Source: Legionellales bacterium UBA4759 (GTDB taxonomy: Bacteria; Pseudomonadota; Gammaproteobacteria; Legionellales; Legionellaceae). Taken from it: DNA of 27,089 nucleotides. Below, piece by piece: positions 1 through 8,708 of this stretch. Position 1 is the first letter of the stretch; each line of letters begins with the position of its first letter. The stretch covers positions 1-27,089 of the forward strand of contig DHHZ01000007.1 of the NCBI GenBank assembly GCA_002403515.1, in the 5' to 3' direction. The position numbers and the translations under genes were made by a program. The notes below the pieces were generated by a model. It ran no database searches. It was not told the origin of the DNA and was given only the letters and a program-made list of their open reading frames with translations.

Positions 1-311
1 TTTAAGGATTTTCCATCAATCCAAGTGTTAATTGACCAATGCCATGGATAGGTTTCTGATGGATAACCCAATCCCAAAGGTTTTGGGATTTTAAAGGATA
101 TTTGACGAGCAAGTTTTGGCAACCATAAGCATTCTTTTAAAATTTGAGGGGCATATTTTTCGGCACTGGGCAGCCGGATGACCATCTCTTGGCCTAAATG
201 AAAAGTGCGGTTATCCCAGCCACTATGTGATACAGCAGATATAGGTAATTCCTCCCATTGAGGAAATTGCTCCGTAATTAATTTTTTAGCAAGTTCAACA
301 TTAATTTCCAT
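1..311 (-). CDS. Aminoglycoside phosphotransferase-family kinase, N-terminal part (cut by window edge)
   Basis: The reading frame starts at an ATG at 311 and stays open to base 1, so about 103 N-terminal residues are visible. A strong ribosome site (GGGGAG, six bases before the ATG) decides this start. The visible part holds the N lobe of the APH/choline-kinase fold: the SGWDNRTFHLG nucleotide-binding strands and the VIRLPS strand expected to carry the ATP-contacting basic residue. The catalytic loop lies outside the window. The protein is clearly paralogous to the product of 794-1699, sharing an EQFP segment near residue 14, an LP(I/L)S turn and an RLP strand. The start overlaps the end of the GNAT gene by 11 bp, so the two are probably translated together. 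The family phosphorylates small hydroxylated molecules or antibiotics; the substrate cannot be told here. Confidence 0.85.
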   Translation of the reverse strand, partial: MEINVELAKKLITEQFPQWEELPISAVSHSGWDNRTFHLGQEMVIRLPSAEKYAPQILKECLWLPKLARQISFKIPKPLGLGYPSETYPWHWSINTWIDGKSL

Positions 312-801
312 GAATATCTCCCCAATACCAGTGACTTACAATGCTTAATTGATTATCTTTTAAAAATTGAGTCTTAAAGTTATCATGTGCACCACATACA
401 ACGATGACTTGAATTGCTCCTTTTTTATGCGCATGCTTTTTAATCTTTTTTATTAAATCTCTTCCTACATCTGGCCACAGTTTATCATCTAAGACACAAA
501 AATCATCAATCATTAATGTTAAACCACCGGGTTGATACACCTCAGGTGCTGAAATAAGCCTACCTATGACAAAGCCTAGCATTTCTTGATTTGCATCCTT
601 GGCTGTGAACATTAAATATTCTGGATTTGAAACAAGCTCTTTAAACCATATTTTTTGTTTCTCATTACCCTCTTCGCCAGCATAAGCCCAAAACATGGGT
701 TGAGCTTTTTCATAGGCAAGACGTTTTAATTTTGAAAGCAATACCATCTTATCGATATCATCAATATTTGCTAAATGAATATGGCATGATAAATCAGGCA
801 T
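301..801 (-). CDS. GNAT-family N-acetyltransferase
   Basis: This 166-residue protein has GNAT length and order: an N-terminal helix-rich part, the strand EMLGFVIGRL (about residues 73-82), a second strand LMIDDFCVL (96-104), and then a WPDVGRDLIKKI turn-helix (109-120) where the acetyl-CoA pyrophosphate loop should be. The usual Q/RxxGxG/A loop is degenerate, so cofactor binding is inferred from the fold pattern. A C-terminal strand follows (QVIVVCG, 131-137). The start at 801 is supported by an AGAGGA ribosome site. It overlaps the upstream kinase gene by 8 bp and the downstream kinase gene by 11 bp, so it is sandwiched between two paralogous APH-type kinases. The acceptor substrate is unknown; a drug- or metabolite-modifying role is suggested only by its neighbours. 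Confidence 0.75.
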   Translation of the reverse strand: MPDLSCHIHLANIDDIDKMVLLSKLKRLAYEKAQPMFWAYAGEEGNEKQKIWFKELVSNPEYLMFTAKDANQEMLGFVIGRLISAPEVYQPGGLTLMIDDFCVLDDKLWPDVGRDLIKKIKKHAHKKGAIQVIVVCGAHDNFKTQFLKDNQLSIVSHWYWGDIHGN

Positions 802-1699
802 GTTTTTCCTCTGAAAAAATATTTTTTAACATTTGTCGGGCAAGTGTTGCCATCATGGGGCTTCTGGTTTTGTAATAAGGCAAAAGTATTAATGCAATAG
901 ACAAAGCCCATCCTTTCCCTCTTAGCCAGGTGTTTTCATCAATATTTAAGAGGTTATTTTTAAAAATCTGTCTTGATTTTTTATTAAATAAACACCAAGC
1001 CGGCACAAAATCACATGCAGGGTCGCCTAAGCCTAAATCTGAAAAATCAATAATTGCCGATAATCGATTGTCTTGGATTAAAATATTTCCCGGCAATAAA
1101 TCCCCATGAATCCATACCGGTTTATTAGGCCAATAGGGAATATTTTTGAGTGTTTCCCATAAATCTAAAGCCTCAGGTACATCAATATCATGTTCAAGTT
1201 GCGCAAGTGCATCTCTTGTTTCATCATCTAATAATTGAAGTTTTATGCCTCTTCGGGAAAAAGGGCCCTCTTCTGCCGGAATAGCATGAAGCTCATTGAC
1301 AAATTGCGCCAAATCTTTTGCCAATTGTTGATATTCATTTTCTTGTTCAAATGGAGGATTATGCCCTTGGTTCCATGCTGATATGGACCATGAAAAAGGA
1401 TATTTATCGGTTGGTTTTCCCTTTAGAATCGGTTTTGAAATCGCAAAACTTAAATCTTTGGCAAGATGAGGCAAATACTTCAATTCTTTGGCGAGTGTTT
1501 TTTCATTTTTTTCAAATGCATCGTCGCTTAATACATGTCTTGGCAAGCGCACAATATAATCTGAACCTAAGCGAAATAAGGCGTTTTCTGTGCCACTTTC
1601 TTGGATATATGACAATGGAAGAGATGCCAACTCAGGAAACTGCTCTTCCAGTAAAAGACGAACATTTTTTTCCGTAAGCTTTATTTCATTATCGTGCAT
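794..1699 (-). CDS. Aminoglycoside phosphotransferase-family kinase
   Basis: The product has 301 residues. The chosen ATG at 1699 has a GGGAG ribosome site seven bases upstream; the frame extends further upstream without one. All main APH-fold motifs are visible: the RLPR strand near residue 52, the Brenner-type catalytic loop IHGDLLPGNIL with Asp200 as catalytic base and Asn205 as metal ligand, and the DFG-like IIDFSDLGLGDP with Asp218. The catalytic set is intact, so an active small-molecule kinase is expected. The protein belongs to the broad PF01636 group that includes antibiotic kinases, but nothing in the sequence fixes the substrate. It overlaps the upstream kinase gene by 11 bp and the downstream GNAT by 8 bp, which indicates one polycistronic transcript. 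Confidence 0.88.
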   Translation of the reverse strand: MHDNEIKLTEKNVRLLLEEQFPELASLPLSYIQESGTENALFRLGSDYIVRLPRHVLSDDAFEKNEKTLAKELKYLPHLAKDLSFAISKPILKGKPTDKYPFSWSISAWNQGHNPPFEQENEYQQLAKDLAQFVNELHAIPAEEGPFSRRGIKLQLLDDETRDALAQLEHDIDVPEALDLWETLKNIPYWPNKPVWIHGDLLPGNILIQDNRLSAIIDFSDLGLGDPACDFVPAWCLFNKKSRQIFKNNLLNIDENTWLRGKGWALSIALILLPYYKTRSPMMATLARQMLKNIFSEEKHA

Positions 1700-2636
1700 G
1701 TAAATACTCCCTAAGATTGTCCCCAAGTTGGTGACGATTGCCATAAAATTGATAATAAGCGTTAATATCAATACTTTTCATCAGTCGATAACAACCAAGA
1801 GCTGAGTAAATTGGGAAAATAGTCTCAGCTTGTGGTAAGATTTTTTGAAAATTGGGCCAATAGTGCTCACAGATTTCAATTAATTTTAAATAATGTTCAT
1901 CTTTTTTCTTCAAGCCATGATGTTTTATCGCTTGTAATAAGAAATTAATCATTGAGAAAAAAGGATGAGCAATAACAACCTCTCCTAAATCAAGATAACA
2001 CAATTTTTTGGTTTCCGGCTCAATGACTATATTATTACTGTGAAAATCGGCCTGCACTATGGTTTCAGGTATTTCCAAGGATGCTAGAGCGTCACATTGT
2101 GCTTGCAACTTACTGGTTAATCCTTTTAACTGCTGGATTTCCAATGGAGTTATCCCTTCTTTTGTAAGCAAAGTCTCATCATATAAAAGATTGGTAAATA
2201 ATTTTGGTAATTGGGCAAGTCGCCAATCAGGCACCCCTAATGATAAATAATCCTCTACTGATGTTTCAATGGCTCGTTGTAGATACAAAAAATGATAAAG
2301 ACCTTGATTCAAACACTCAAAATCAGCTGTTTCATGCAAATACTTTCTAAGCGAGGTACCGGCGTCTTTGGTTATAAAACAATTTAATGATGGATTGCTT
2401 GCAATCAGTTTGGGGACAGAATTAGGGAAAGTTAATGCAAGCTTTTCCATAACATGAACTTCAAGAAACAAATCTTTAGGTGTTTGCTTTAAATAATAAA
2501 GACCATCATGCGTTTTAAAAGCATAAACTTCGGACCATGGTGTTTTTAAAATAGAGAGGCAATCTTTTGTTAGAATTCCTTTTTCTTTAAGAGCTCTTAT
2601 GCCCCATGTAATCATCTTGTCTAGGAAAATACTCAC
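1689..2636 (-). CDS. APH/choline-kinase-fold phosphotransferase
   Basis: A 315-residue protein is given if translation starts at the GTG at 2636, which follows an AGAAG sequence. An in-frame TTG at 2651 and an ATG at 2615 are alternatives, and the ATG has no ribosome site. The catalytic loop is VQADFHSNNIVI: the normal HGD is replaced by QAD, but the catalytic Asp (about 197) and the metal-binding Asn (about 202) are kept. A DFG-equivalent YLDLGE (Asp about 216) follows. The FKTHDGLYYLKQT strand near residue 40-52 gives the ATP-binding Lys. The C-terminal third is helical, as in choline or homoserine kinases. It is the first gene of the four-gene kinase/GNAT cluster and is more divergent than the other two kinases. 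Its substrate is unknown. Confidence 0.8.
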   Translation of the reverse strand: MSIFLDKMITWGIRALKEKGILTKDCLSILKTPWSEVYAFKTHDGLYYLKQTPKDLFLEVHVMEKLALTFPNSVPKLIASNPSLNCFITKDAGTSLRKYLHETADFECLNQGLYHFLYLQRAIETSVEDYLSLGVPDWRLAQLPKLFTNLLYDETLLTKEGITPLEIQQLKGLTSKLQAQCDALASLEIPETIVQADFHSNNIVIEPETKKLCYLDLGEVVIAHPFFSMINFLLQAIKHHGLKKKDEHYLKLIEICEHYWPNFQKILPQAETIFPIYSALGCYRLMKSIDINAYYQFYGNRHQLGDNLREYLHAR

Positions 2637-2695
2637 AATTCTTCTCGCCAAATATATTTATTAATTATTAAACACCCAAAATATTTATTAAGTTT

Positions 2696-2725
2696 AGTAT
2701 ATTTGATTTACTTTCTCTTTTGACA
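2696..2725 (-). promoter_or_regulatory. Possible promoter of the kinase/GNAT cluster
   Basis: In the very AT-rich gap 2652-2807 the minus strand has TATACT at 2701-2696. A weak TGTCAA lies 18 bp upstream, giving a leader of about 55 bases to the GTG at 2636. The -10 is good and the -35 poor. No other signal stands out in this gap apart from a short TCATG-TTTTT-CATGA hairpin near 2783-2797 behind the upstream GNAT gene. Confidence 0.25.
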
Positions 2726-2807
2726 TCATCTTATTTCCAAGTTTTTTGAGCATTTATTAATTTCCATTAATATTTCAAATATCATGAAAAACATGAAAAT
2801 AAATTTT

Positions 2808-3278
2808 TTAGTATATATCCACTCTCATGACGGTCACAGGTTTGCTTTGAAAGGTATCTATTCCCATAGTTTCCCAGCCTAGTTTGGAATAATAATTGGG
2901 CAGCGTCTCATCAAAAGTAAATAGAAATAATTCTTTATAATTCATCTGTTTTGCTTTTTCTTTAATCGCTTCAATTAATTCAACTGCAATGCCTTGGCCT
3001 TGAAATTTGCTATCGACAACTAAAGAGCCTAGCCAAGGTTTTAAATCCTCACGAATGCCATCTTGTTCTCGTAAGGAGCACATTCCAACGGCTTTTCCAT
3101 CTTTAAATGCAACCAAAGTAATGGGTAATTGGTCATCATTACAATGTTTCTGAAAACGCTCCGCTACCTGCTCAAGTGAGACATGGGGCGCCCATTTTTG
3201 ACCTAAAAGCACATACCATAATTTTGCCAGTTCCGGTATGGTATTTTGACAGGCTGTTAGCGGGATAATATCAATCAT
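2808..3278 (-). CDS. GNAT-family N-acetyltransferase, aminoglycoside acetyltransferase-like
   Basis: The product has 156 residues. The start is placed at the ATG at 3278 because AGGAAG lies five bases upstream. Another in-frame ATG at 3296 overlaps the stop of the giant gene as ATGA but has no ribosome site. GNAT motifs are clear: the strand KAVGMCSLRE, then LGSLVVDSKFQGQGIAVELIEAIK with the acetyl-CoA loop QGQGIA, then KELFLFTFDETLPNYYSKLGWE, the typical family C-terminal end. It is the last gene of the toxin series, only 14 bp after the 1799-residue gene. Co-transcription with a toxin is notable because GNATs can act as self-protection or modification enzymes, but this is speculation; a resistance-type acetyltransferase is equally likely. 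Confidence 0.85.
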   Translation of the reverse strand: MIDIIPLTACQNTIPELAKLWYVLLGQKWAPHVSLEQVAERFQKHCNDDQLPITLVAFKDGKAVGMCSLREQDGIREDLKPWLGSLVVDSKFQGQGIAVELIEAIKEKAKQMNYKELFLFTFDETLPNYYSKLGWETMGIDTFQSKPVTVMRVDIY

Positions 3279-3292
3279 TTTTCTTCCTATTA

Positions 3293-6200
3293 TCATTTGA
3301 TGCTTGCATCTAAAGATGTGAGCACGCTCGGGTTACAGAATTCTTCAATTGAGTCTCCAAAGCGAGAATCATTAAAAAGACCGAAAGTTTTTAAAAGAGA
3401 TTTTGGCAATTTCAAATCACATAAGCCCAAATCATCACAAGCCATAATGAAATGACTTTCTATGCCTTCTTGAGTCTGTAACCTTTTCAGTAGGTGGGTT
3501 ATTTTTTTCATTTGACCCATCATTTGTTCAAGTTTTTGCACTTTATCCAACAAGCCCTCCATTTGTGTCATTTGAGAAAAAATATCAGACAAAAGAGCTT
3601 GCTCATGACATAAAGAATCTATTGAGTCATCATCTTGAATTTCACCATGAATTTGTGGCAAGTGTTCGTGTAATAATGCATTGATATCAACAGCTAAAAG
3701 ACTGGCTTTTTCTGCTTGGAGCAGGTCTATTTTTTCAATGAGTGCATCTCTTTGCTCTACTATTCTTCCAACGAATTCTTTAAGCCGCATTAAGGCTGAA
3801 CTATGCAAGCTAAAATTAAATTTTTGAGTCTCTTGCGGTGTTAGAGCTTCTAACGTTGAAAAATAAAGTGCTCGCTTATCATCATCAATCACATCAGTAA
3901 AGATGATTCGATGAGCAGCCTCTTCCTCATTCAAAAAGATATTCAAGAACGCACACATGTCCTCATCACTACTAAAATCAATCGCTAATTGTTGAAGGCC
4001 TTCAATAACTTCTGATTGAACTAAATCCACGTTTTTTGTAATGAATAATCTAACATTGTTTGTTAGCTCTGGATTGCCTTTAATGATTCTACCGATATGG
4101 CGGAAGGTTTCTTGTAATTCCAAAGGAGGACGCTCGGCCGTCAGCTGAGCTTGAGTACAGCAGGCAATAAGCCCGCTAATTGTTTTGAATTTTTTACTTA
4201 AAAGTTCCATGCTTATCGCTGCCACAATATCATATGAACTAATTTTTCCGACACTGGTGTTCTCGTTGTTATCTAAGAAGCCTGCCAAATCAACAATACT
4301 GTAAGATTCGTGGTTAAAAACCACGGGAAAACACGTTTGTGCGCGAGCACGATGGCTAGTCTCGCTGATTTCATGTCCGCGAATCAATTCACGCATGCTT
4401 TTCCCTGCTTTTTTGGTTTTTTGGTATAAACACCCACTCATGAAGTTTAGTAAAGTGCTTTTACCTGTGCCTGTGGCGCCTAATAAAAGAATCCCATTAT
4501 CGGTAAAGCTTGTTTGACTTTGATGATAAATGGCCGCTTCCTCGATTAAAGAAAAAACTTTATCAAATTGAATCCCAAAATCTTGCGCTATCAGAGATAC
4601 TCGAGTCATATATTCATCTTTTAATACTGATTCATCAAAAACATCATCGGCATGCATGACATTTTCCAGATAAACGCTTGGCTCAGATTTATCATACTCG
4701 TAGGATTCATGGTGGATTTTAGCAATTCGTTTTACTTTTGCTTGTAGCTTTTCATAAAAATCATATAACAAATGTTGTTGAGCTTTAAATTCATGAATGA
4801 GCTGGCTTGACACATGGCCGTCAGAAGACATAAATTCCATTTGCGCAATCATATTATCAAATTGTTCCAACTGTTTTTTTAAATTATCTTGCTGTTGGAT
4901 AGCTTGCATTAAGCGACGAATTTTAGAATTCAACACCCATTTAAATGCATCAGAAAATCCCTGCATCGATAAAGATAAATGCTGAAGCTGCTCAATCATT
5001 TTAACACCATGAGCACAGGCATGACTTTTTTCAAGTAATTCTGAAATCGGATTTTTGATGAGATTTAAAGGGCCAGGCTTTAATGCTTTGGATGTTAAAA
5101 TAGCACGCTTATCAGCCGCCAACGGCGCACCTAAATCAACCAGGCGTTGTGCAATATTAAAGTGCCCTTCTGCAAAGGCAAGGGTTGCAGAAGAATCACC
5201 CCACGAGAGTGTATGTGTAACACCTATCTCATGGCCGGCTTCAATTGCTCGAATCATCCCCTCAATAACATCAGCTCGCCCATGCTCTGCAGCAACCATT
5301 AAAGGCGTATATTTTGCTTGCTGCGAAAAACGCACTTGTCCGTCACTATGGCTAGTGTGCCAAGGGCTAACAGCAGGATCATGACTTAATTCTAATGTGA
5401 CATAACCACGGTAATGATGTGAAGCGGTAAACTTAAAGGTTCCAAGAGTTTGAGCGAGATGAACGGGTTGGTTTAATTTTTCAAATATAGACCAATCACC
5501 CAGCAATGCAACAAGCCATAATACGCAATCAGCATCAACACCTTCTTGTATCATGGAATCAGCCTTTCGTATTTCACCATTTTTACAAGCTTGGTAGTAA
5601 TCAAATGCGCGTTTGAGTTTGTAACCATTTAAAACGCCATCCGGCCTGATTGTCGAGCTTAAAAAGCATTGATATTCTCGCGCTCTGCTACATGATTCTG
5701 CTGCCCAATCACTGTTTAAAAGTGACTCTCTATTCCATGGTTTAGAAAAACCAGCAATCATTAATAACAATGCAAAACCATATCGACCTTTATTACTGGC
5801 CATGGTCATGGCATAATTCTTTTCAGGCCATGTATTTGCCGGTCTATAAGTAGACATCATAGAAGCATCTAATCTTTCATTTGCTGAAGAATGCCTCATA
5901 ATCAAGTGCATAAGATCAGTCTCCCATTGTTTAGCACATGGCCGATTTCCCCATTCATTAACCATGCGACAACCGATATAGTTAAGAACATTTCCCCCGA
6001 GATGCGCTAAATTTAAATCAACGCCTGCGCGTAATGCAAATTGCATACCTGAGTCATCTTTTGTCGCATTTTCTGGATAATAGTATTGAGTCCCTCTGTA
6101 TTGATGAAAACTTGAAGCTGGAGTCGATAGAATATGCTGTTTTGATTCCAGAGCCTGTACTTTTTGATGTAGTACCGTGTTTAAATGACCATCAAATGCA

Positions 6201-8692
6201 AATTCCATCAATCGAACGAGAAGTAGCCGCTTTTCTTCCATTTGGTCTAATGCGTCCATCAAGTTTCTTCGTTTGATATCATTGGTCACAAGCGAATCAA
6301 TAGGCACCGCTTGATTGGGTATATTTGCTGCTGCAAGTGCACGCCCTGCCATATTACGTTGATGCTCATATTGCGCAAATAAAGATGACCATAGTATCTC
6401 TGATTGCTGGATAAATTCTGCCATTTCACTGTAAGTATTAATCACATCTTGCAGTTTACTTAATAAATTCGAGCAGGCATCATCGCTTTCTACTTCAGCT
6501 TTTAGCATGGCTTCCAGAAATAGATGAGAAACACCAATAAACAGCAATAAAGGTGGTAATTGTGTAAATTTTGAGGGAATATGCGCTTCACCTAAATAAT
6601 TTTGCAATTGAGTCATGACAAACCCCATTATGTTTAAACCAGGTTGCTTAGACATAAGCTCTACTGCCAGCAATGGGGTTGTGGGTGCTGATGCGGATTT
6701 ATTCATGACCGGTGAGAATAGATGTTGCTTTAACCACCTTTCAAGAGTAGACAATGCTTTACGGCGGTCTTCTGTGGTCAAGCTTACTGCATTGCTATGA
6801 CTCAAATCATCCTGTAATGCAAGACAGGCATTTTGCAATTCAAGGCTTACTATAAATTCAAACGATACTTGGCTTTCCGCATGAAATTGCCTTAAACGTG
6901 CATCAACATCATGAATACTTTTTAATGTGACCTGCATCAGGTCCATCATTTTTTCTTGGTTTTTCAACACATGTTGAAGAGCCTGACCCAATTGCACAAT
7001 GGCATTCATTAAGATTTGTAAGCTTTCATTCTCTTGCTCATCATCAGAAGAAAACAAAGAAATAAAGACAGCGCCCGCCGCAATCCAAGCGGAATAACCT
7101 CCAAATGTTTGTAATAAACTTGCTTGCTCTAAAGATAAAAGAGTAGCGCCCATTGAGGCTTGGCCTAGACCCGAGCCAATTGCAGCAAGCTTTCGTCCTG
7201 TTGCTTTATCGCCCAAGGAATTAAATGTCATGGCCCATGAGTTGGCAATATCAGCGCTTTCTTTAAAATCTTCGGCATAATATCGGCTATCGCCCAAAGC
7301 ACTGGCATCATTCTCTATTAAACTTAGACGAATATTTTTCACTCTATCCGTTAATTCATAAGCTTGTCGATAAGCTTTTTCAAGCGCTTGATGATGGTTT
7401 TCAGTTCTTTGGGTGAGTTCTACTTTGGCATCTCTAAACATTTTTGCAGGATGCTCATCATCAACTATTTTTGCATGTTTTAACAATTCGGAATGAGGAT
7501 GCAATAAATCCTCTTGAAGTGGACCAAACATCATTTCAGCTGTTCGTTGAGCTGAAATAGAATCACTTGCATCACGATAATCTAAACGCTTTAAAAATGC
7601 CATCAAATCAGGCTTTCCTGGACTTGTGGCAGGCAAATGTTTCCTGATAACGCCACCAATACTACCCTCTTCTCGCAATTCTTCTTTAAATGACGTCCAA
7701 AATGCATCCAACTTCTCAAATACATCACTTTCAATGGGTTTTGCAGGCTGAACATCGCCGATTTGTTTGTGGTCCGGTTCTAAGCGTTTTAAGGTTTGAT
7801 ACAAGTCTGTCCAAACAGAAGGCCTTTCATAAGCTTCTTGAGCAATTAATCCGCCTCCTGTGTAACCTAGGACTGAGCCTGCCACAGCACCAACAACACC
7901 TCCAGCTAAAACAGCTCCAGGGTGTTTTGTAAATCGCAATGCCGTCAGCGCGCCCTGCTTGCCCCAATGCCTTCCTAATGCGACAGCGCCAGTCCATCCA
8001 CCAACGACTCTTGCGGTTTCACTGAAAAATCGTTCATTATCCTTAGATTGATAAGCTTCCCATAAACACGTTGTATCAAAATAGATACCAAGAACCGTCA
8101 ACCCTGCCCCTGTAAGCTTAATTGAAGCGACTGTCTTCGATAAAGGCTTCACATAATGCGGATTTGAAATAAAAGATTCGTGGTGAATTTCACGTGCGTA
8201 CAAACAATCAAGACTTTCTAAATCTTGAGTCAGTGCTAATGAATCAGCAATCCAAGCGCCTTTGATATGCTCTTTTTTAATTTGATATGGCACAGCCCTT
8301 TCGTGGTCAACCCAATAACAAGACACATCTTCTCGTAACATTCGTCCAGCATCAATTTCGACAACCAAGGCTTGATTAACATCCACCGCTGTTTTCTGTG
8401 GATTGATTAAATAAATATAACTCCTAGCTATAAAATCCTTAGGGTAACGGCTTGCAGCATCTTCAAAAATGGAGGTTGAAATATATGCGCTATCTTTGAT
8501 TGGACCTGATGCATTGCCATGGACATGCTCAATAAGATTTGAATTGTCCCCTCGAGCCTTAAAACCCTCTTCAAAAATACGTGAAGGCTCGCGCTTGTCT
8601 CCGCGATACCAATTAGTTCTATCAGTCTTCAAGGACTCTTCGGATAAAACCACAGGGAAAACTTTAGGATTTTCAGAACGATTATTTGACAT
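3293..8692 (-). CDS. Giant multidomain toxin/effector: ADP-ribosyltransferase, ankyrin-like repeats, P-loop GTPase
   Basis: The product has 1799 residues. Residues 25-150 match the cholera/pertussis-toxin ADP-ribosyltransferase layout: WYRGDKR with the NAD-binding Arg30, IFEEGFKARGDN, the STS motif in SAYISTS (68-74), the YIYLINP strand (92-98), and D129-x-E131 followed by a strand aligning with the IPYSQIYGW part of cholera toxin A. Glu131 would be the catalytic Glu. Residues about 225-290 are glycine-rich and hydrophobic, and 505-548 form another hydrophobic segment. Residues 1035-1055 and 1127-1194 look like ankyrin repeats (TPLMVAAEHGRADVIEGMI is the best). Residues 1371-1610 hold a GTPase-like domain with GATGTGKST (Lys1411), DLAG (1468-1471) and TKNVD (1552-1556). 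Coiled-coil helices follow at 1640-1740. There is no signal peptide, so a type IV effector is plausible; the target is unknown. Its ATG follows an AGG, 16 bp after the preceding gene. Confidence 0.85.
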   Translation of the reverse strand: MSNNRSENPKVFPVVLSEESLKTDRTNWYRGDKREPSRIFEEGFKARGDNSNLIEHVHGNASGPIKDSAYISTSIFEDAASRYPKDFIARSYIYLINPQKTAVDVNQALVVEIDAGRMLREDVSCYWVDHERAVPYQIKKEHIKGAWIADSLALTQDLESLDCLYAREIHHESFISNPHYVKPLSKTVASIKLTGAGLTVLGIYFDTTCLWEAYQSKDNERFFSETARVVGGWTGAVALGRHWGKQGALTALRFTKHPGAVLAGGVVGAVAGSVLGYTGGGLIAQEAYERPSVWTDLYQTLKRLEPDHKQIGDVQPAKPIESDVFEKLDAFWTSFKEELREEGSIGGVIRKHLPATSPGKPDLMAFLKRLDYRDASDSISAQRTAEMMFGPLQEDLLHPHSELLKHAKIVDDEHPAKMFRDAKVELTQRTENHHQALEKAYRQAYELTDRVKNIRLSLIENDASALGDSRYYAEDFKESADIANSWAMTFNSLGDKATGRKLAAIGSGLGQASMGATLLSLEQASLLQTFGGYSAWIAAGAVFISLFSSDDEQENESLQILMNAIVQLGQALQHVLKNQEKMMDLMQVTLKSIHDVDARLRQFHAESQVSFEFIVSLELQNACLALQDDLSHSNAVSLTTEDRRKALSTLERWLKQHLFSPVMNKSASAPTTPLLAVELMSKQPGLNIMGFVMTQLQNYLGEAHIPSKFTQLPPLLLFIGVSHLFLEAMLKAEVESDDACSNLLSKLQDVINTYSEMAEFIQQSEILWSSLFAQYEHQRNMAGRALAAANIPNQAVPIDSLVTNDIKRRNLMDALDQMEEKRLLLVRLMEFAFDGHLNTVLHQKVQALESKQHILSTPASSFHQYRGTQYYYPENATKDDSGMQFALRAGVDLNLAHLGGNVLNYIGCRMVNEWGNRPCAKQWETDLMHLIMRHSSANERLDASMMSTYRPANTWPEKNYAMTMASNKGRYGFALLLMIAGFSKPWNRESLLNSDWAAESCSRAREYQCFLSSTIRPDGVLNGYKLKRAFDYYQACKNGEIRKADSMIQEGVDADCVLWLVALLGDWSIFEKLNQPVHLAQTLGTFKFTASHHYRGYVTLELSHDPAVSPWHTSHSDGQVRFSQQAKYTPLMVAAEHGRADVIEGMIRAIEAGHEIGVTHTLSWGDSSATLAFAEGHFNIAQRLVDLGAPLAADKRAILTSKALKPGPLNLIKNPISELLEKSHACAHGVKMIEQLQHLSLSMQGFSDAFKWVLNSKIRRLMQAIQQQDNLKKQLEQFDNMIAQMEFMSSDGHVSSQLIHEFKAQQHLLYDFYEKLQAKVKRIAKIHHESYEYDKSEPSVYLENVMHADDVFDESVLKDEYMTRVSLIAQDFGIQFDKVFSLIEEAAIYHQSQTSFTDNGILLLGATGTGKSTLLNFMSGCLYQKTKKAGKSMRELIRGHEISETSHRARAQTCFPVVFNHESYSIVDLAGFLDNNENTSVGKISSYDIVAAISMELLSKKFKTISGLIACCTQAQLTAERPPLELQETFRHIGRIIKGNPELTNNVRLFITKNVDLVQSEVIEGLQQLAIDFSSDEDMCAFLNIFLNEEEAAHRIIFTDVIDDDKRALYFSTLEALTPQETQKFNFSLHSSALMRLKEFVGRIVEQRDALIEKIDLLQAEKASLLAVDINALLHEHLPQIHGEIQDDDSIDSLCHEQALLSDIFSQMTQMEGLLDKVQKLEQMMGQMKKITHLLKRLQTQEGIESHFIMACDDLGLCDLKLPKSLLKTFGLFNDSRFGDSIEEFCNPSVLTSLDASIK

Positions 8693-8708
8693 AACAACCT
8701 ACATAAAC

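Noticed and set aside
1318..1677. 119-residue plus-strand frame
   Set aside because: It lies fully inside the kinase gene whose catalytic motifs are clear on the minus strand.
3294..3296. ATGA start/stop overlap between the giant gene and the GNAT gene
   Set aside because: The ATG 18 bases downstream has a proper AGGAAG site, and the overlapping ATG has none.
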